A stretch of 64,000 nucleotides of DNA from Thamnaconus septentrionalis (lineage: Eukaryota > Chordata > Actinopteri > Tetraodontiformes > Monacanthidae). The translations under genes were made by a program, and so were the position numbers. The notes beneath the pieces are model-generated. The model saw only the letters and a list, made by a program, of their open reading frames with translations. It made no database searches and was not told the DNA's origin. How positions within the stretch are numbered: position 1 is the stretch's first letter; each line of letters starts with the position of its first letter. Shown one piece after another: positions 61,920 through 64,000 of the stretch. The DNA lies in contig CM020508.1 in the NCBI GenBank assembly GCA_009823395.1, forward strand, positions 4,144,515 through 4,208,514. Direction: 5' to 3'.

Positions 61920-62803
61920 ATTATTTAATGTATTTATTTTTAACAAAGACCCATTTTTTTCTTTTTCACAAGCAGAAGAAGTTTTGGAACACTTGCCTCA
62001 CATGCCGTCAATAAGATAAAAGAAAAAAAACTGAACTGACAAACTTATTAGACGCCACTGATTAAGAATTAATTAAAAAATAAAACCTGAGCGACGCTGT
62101 CCGCAAAAAACAACCCTGTTTACGCTACTTGGGATTTCCCTTCCCACGTGTCCTAACCTGAAACAAATCTTAAAAACAATGCGAGCATCCCGTCTCGCAA
62201 AAAATATATTTAAGAACTTTAAATTAAAAAAGAGGGAAGTGGCGGCGTTGTGGATCCGTGATGGGGTTATGGTGGCGTGGGTTTCACTCACCTGTGGCGG
62301 AGAAGCTCTGAGCTGCGCGTCGAGGAAGCTTCTTCTGGATCACCTGTTGCTGCCTCCGAGGCTCTGACTCCTCTATAGCACCGCCCTCCTCCCTCCTTCC
62401 CCCTGCCGTGCGCGACGCGCGCGCGCGCTCACACACGATCTAATCTATTTATGTTTTACTTATGTTACCTTTTACAGGCATGGGTAAATCGGATTATGTC
62501 GATTATTATTGTTGTTATTTATTTTATTATTGAAATCTCCCCAAATCCACACCCAGACCTACACAAACAACCTGAAATGTTGTAAATGAGCTGGCAAAAA
62601 AAACCCAAAACAATCATGTGTCAATTCCAGGACCAATTTGTTTTTACAACTTTTACAACTTTGACCAATGCTGGACTGTGGATCAGTGAAATCATTTCCT
62701 CCGGGGACAATTTAAAACCGGACGGAGCCTAATCCCGTCAGCGTCTCTGCTGATATCTCTGTGAACAATGCTGAGCCATTATATTGCAAAAGGCTGATAG
62801 CAT

Positions 62804-62838
<35 letters not shown>

Positions 62839-63890
62839 GAAGATTTGTATGTATGTATGAAGAAATTGAGGCAAATGTTGAAACCCAGGAAATGGTTTTG
62901 CTCCATACAAATAATGAAGAAGTCAAAATAAATAATCCTGGCCACCCTCTCTGTTTGCTCTCCTGCCAGGGTCAATATTACACTTTGCCTGAACTCGGGC
63001 TCAGGTTTTTTGACAGCGCAGAAATTAAAGGAAATTTCAAAACAACGACGGCGCTGAGATTATAGTACATTCTTGGTCATCAGTCGGATATCTCTGGTGC
63101 ATGTGCCCGATGATTAAAAGAGGTGGAAGTTTACTCTCTGCTTCTCCAGCAAGGGATTACACCGCTGGATTTCTGTGTGACACACACAAGGCACAAAGCT
63201 CAATAACCGCAACTACAACCAGACTAAAATGACCCTTTCTATCCCCAGTTCTTAGATCCTTAAGCTTAACCTGACTGATAGACAGGGAGGGTGGGGGGGA
63301 ATCAATGACAGAAGTGTGCAAGCTCTGATAAGTTACATCGAGTGAAGTGAAGCCGATGATGAGGCTCTTTTGGATCTTGACTGTGCTGAACGTGGAGGTT
63401 TCTGTTGTTCCCACACGTTGTAAAGATGGGAAGGGCAACGGCAGGAGCAGCGTGGGCGGCGTGACAAGATTAGAGGAGAACAAACAGTCTGACCCTCAGC
63501 TCTGACGGAATGCTACTTAAAGCAACACAAAGTATTTTTCCCCTTCCTTCCTTTGAAATGATAGTCTCAAAATCCCTTTTTTCATGATTCATTGATTGAC
63601 AGAGATGAACGACATCTCTGCCATTACTGACACAACGCCCCATCAGGACTTTACAACTTTGGCAGAAGACAAAGAGGAGCTCATGCAACTCTGTTGCAAG
63701 AATCCATTTACCTCAGAAGGTGGATATTGATTGATAAGTGATGACATTTCAGTGGCAAGTCGGCAAAAGCCTGTTGTTACTGTTCTTAGCATAATTAGCC
63801 TGTACCCCTCAACAACAGCACACTGAGAAACAATAAATTGTGTTTTCCAGCATGTGTACAGGTAGACATTGGTGCCGCTTTAGAACCGTG
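61920..63890. repeat. slc34a2 upstream segment, copy C3 (most complete)
   Basis: This is the 5' flank of the main slc34a2 gene, matched by C2 (54,130-56,283) and C1 (42,420-44,000). It includes the GC-rich block, the TTTACAGGCATGGGTAA landmark and the stretch ending TGTACAGGTAGACATTGGTG. It appears to be the least damaged of the three. Confidence 0.85.
62292..62440 (-). promoter_or_regulatory. slc34a2: Probable noncoding first exon and promoter of slc34a2
   Basis: On the minus strand GCTTCTCCGCCACAG is followed by a GTGAGTG donor at 62,291. The coding exon at 61,379 has a TTTTTCCTTCAG acceptor six bases upstream of its ATG, so the two can be spliced together. Upstream is GC-rich with a CGCGCG run near 62,412-62,427. 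The transcription start is not visible. The same block, with donor GTGAAA in place of GTGAGT, is present at 55,806-55,950. Confidence 0.55.
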
Positions 63891-63909
63891 TCACACCGTG
63901 GTGAGGTTT

Positions 63910-64000
63910 TGTCTCGTCTTGGGGTTTTGTCTCGTCATTTCCTGTTTTATTTTGACAACTTCCTCTCGTTTCAGATCACAACCTCTCCTCATGTTCCACC
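63910..64000 (+). repeat. Interspersed repeat, plus orientation, cut by the window end
   Basis: This is the inverted partner of 36,115-36,225. It contains TCTCGTCATTTCCTGTTTTA, CTTCCTCTCGTTTCAGATCA and CTCCTCATG in the same order as the reverse complement of that block. Confidence 0.65.

Overview
The window is vertebrate nuclear DNA, almost certainly from a ray-finned (teleost) fish. Genes are split into short exons with GT-AG introns. Dinucleotide microsatellites are dense, and fish-type repeats (an L2-like LINE, Ty3/Gypsy fragments, hAT-like elements, a tRNA-derived repeat) fill the right half. There is no bacterial-style gene packing, CRISPR array or operon.

Layout. (1) 1-9.8 kb, minus strand: the 5' end of a type II classical cadherin, best read as cdh24. 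It has a signal-peptide/prodomain exon, the start of the EC1 exon cut by the window edge, and a probable noncoding first exon in a microsatellite-rich region. (2) 12,971-13,981, minus: an intact, intronless psmb11 (proteasome beta5t, the thymoproteasome catalytic subunit). (3) 14,731-28,765, plus: sel1l3, reconstructed here as 23 exons with consistent phases, about 1,013 residues, with a signal peptide, a LamG-like region, Sel1 repeats and a C-terminal membrane segment. (4) 28.8-42.4 kb: gene-poor DNA with repeats and a dead L2-like LINE. (5) 42.4-64 kb: a slc34a2 (NaPi-IIb sodium-phosphate cotransporter) locus on the minus strand. One nearly complete copy lies at 57,114-61,373. An exon 7-11 relic lies at 47.7-49.5 kb, and three direct copies of the upstream region lie at 42.4-44.0, 54.1-56.3 and 61.9-63.9 kb. 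Transposon fragments and a P2X7-ballast-like pseudogene are interleaved.

The genes are ordinary chromosomal genes and do not form one pathway. Their neighbourhood is informative: psmb11 and cdh24 are neighbours in human 14q11.2, and sel1l3 and slc34a2 are neighbours in human 4p15.2, so this window joins two ancient linkage pairs. I did not find a new molecular system. The most unusual structure is the degenerating tandem slc34a2 array, in which only one unit keeps its full exon set. Several single-base frameshifts in otherwise well-conserved exons of both sel1l3 and slc34a2 look more like uncorrected assembly indels than biology and should be checked against reads.
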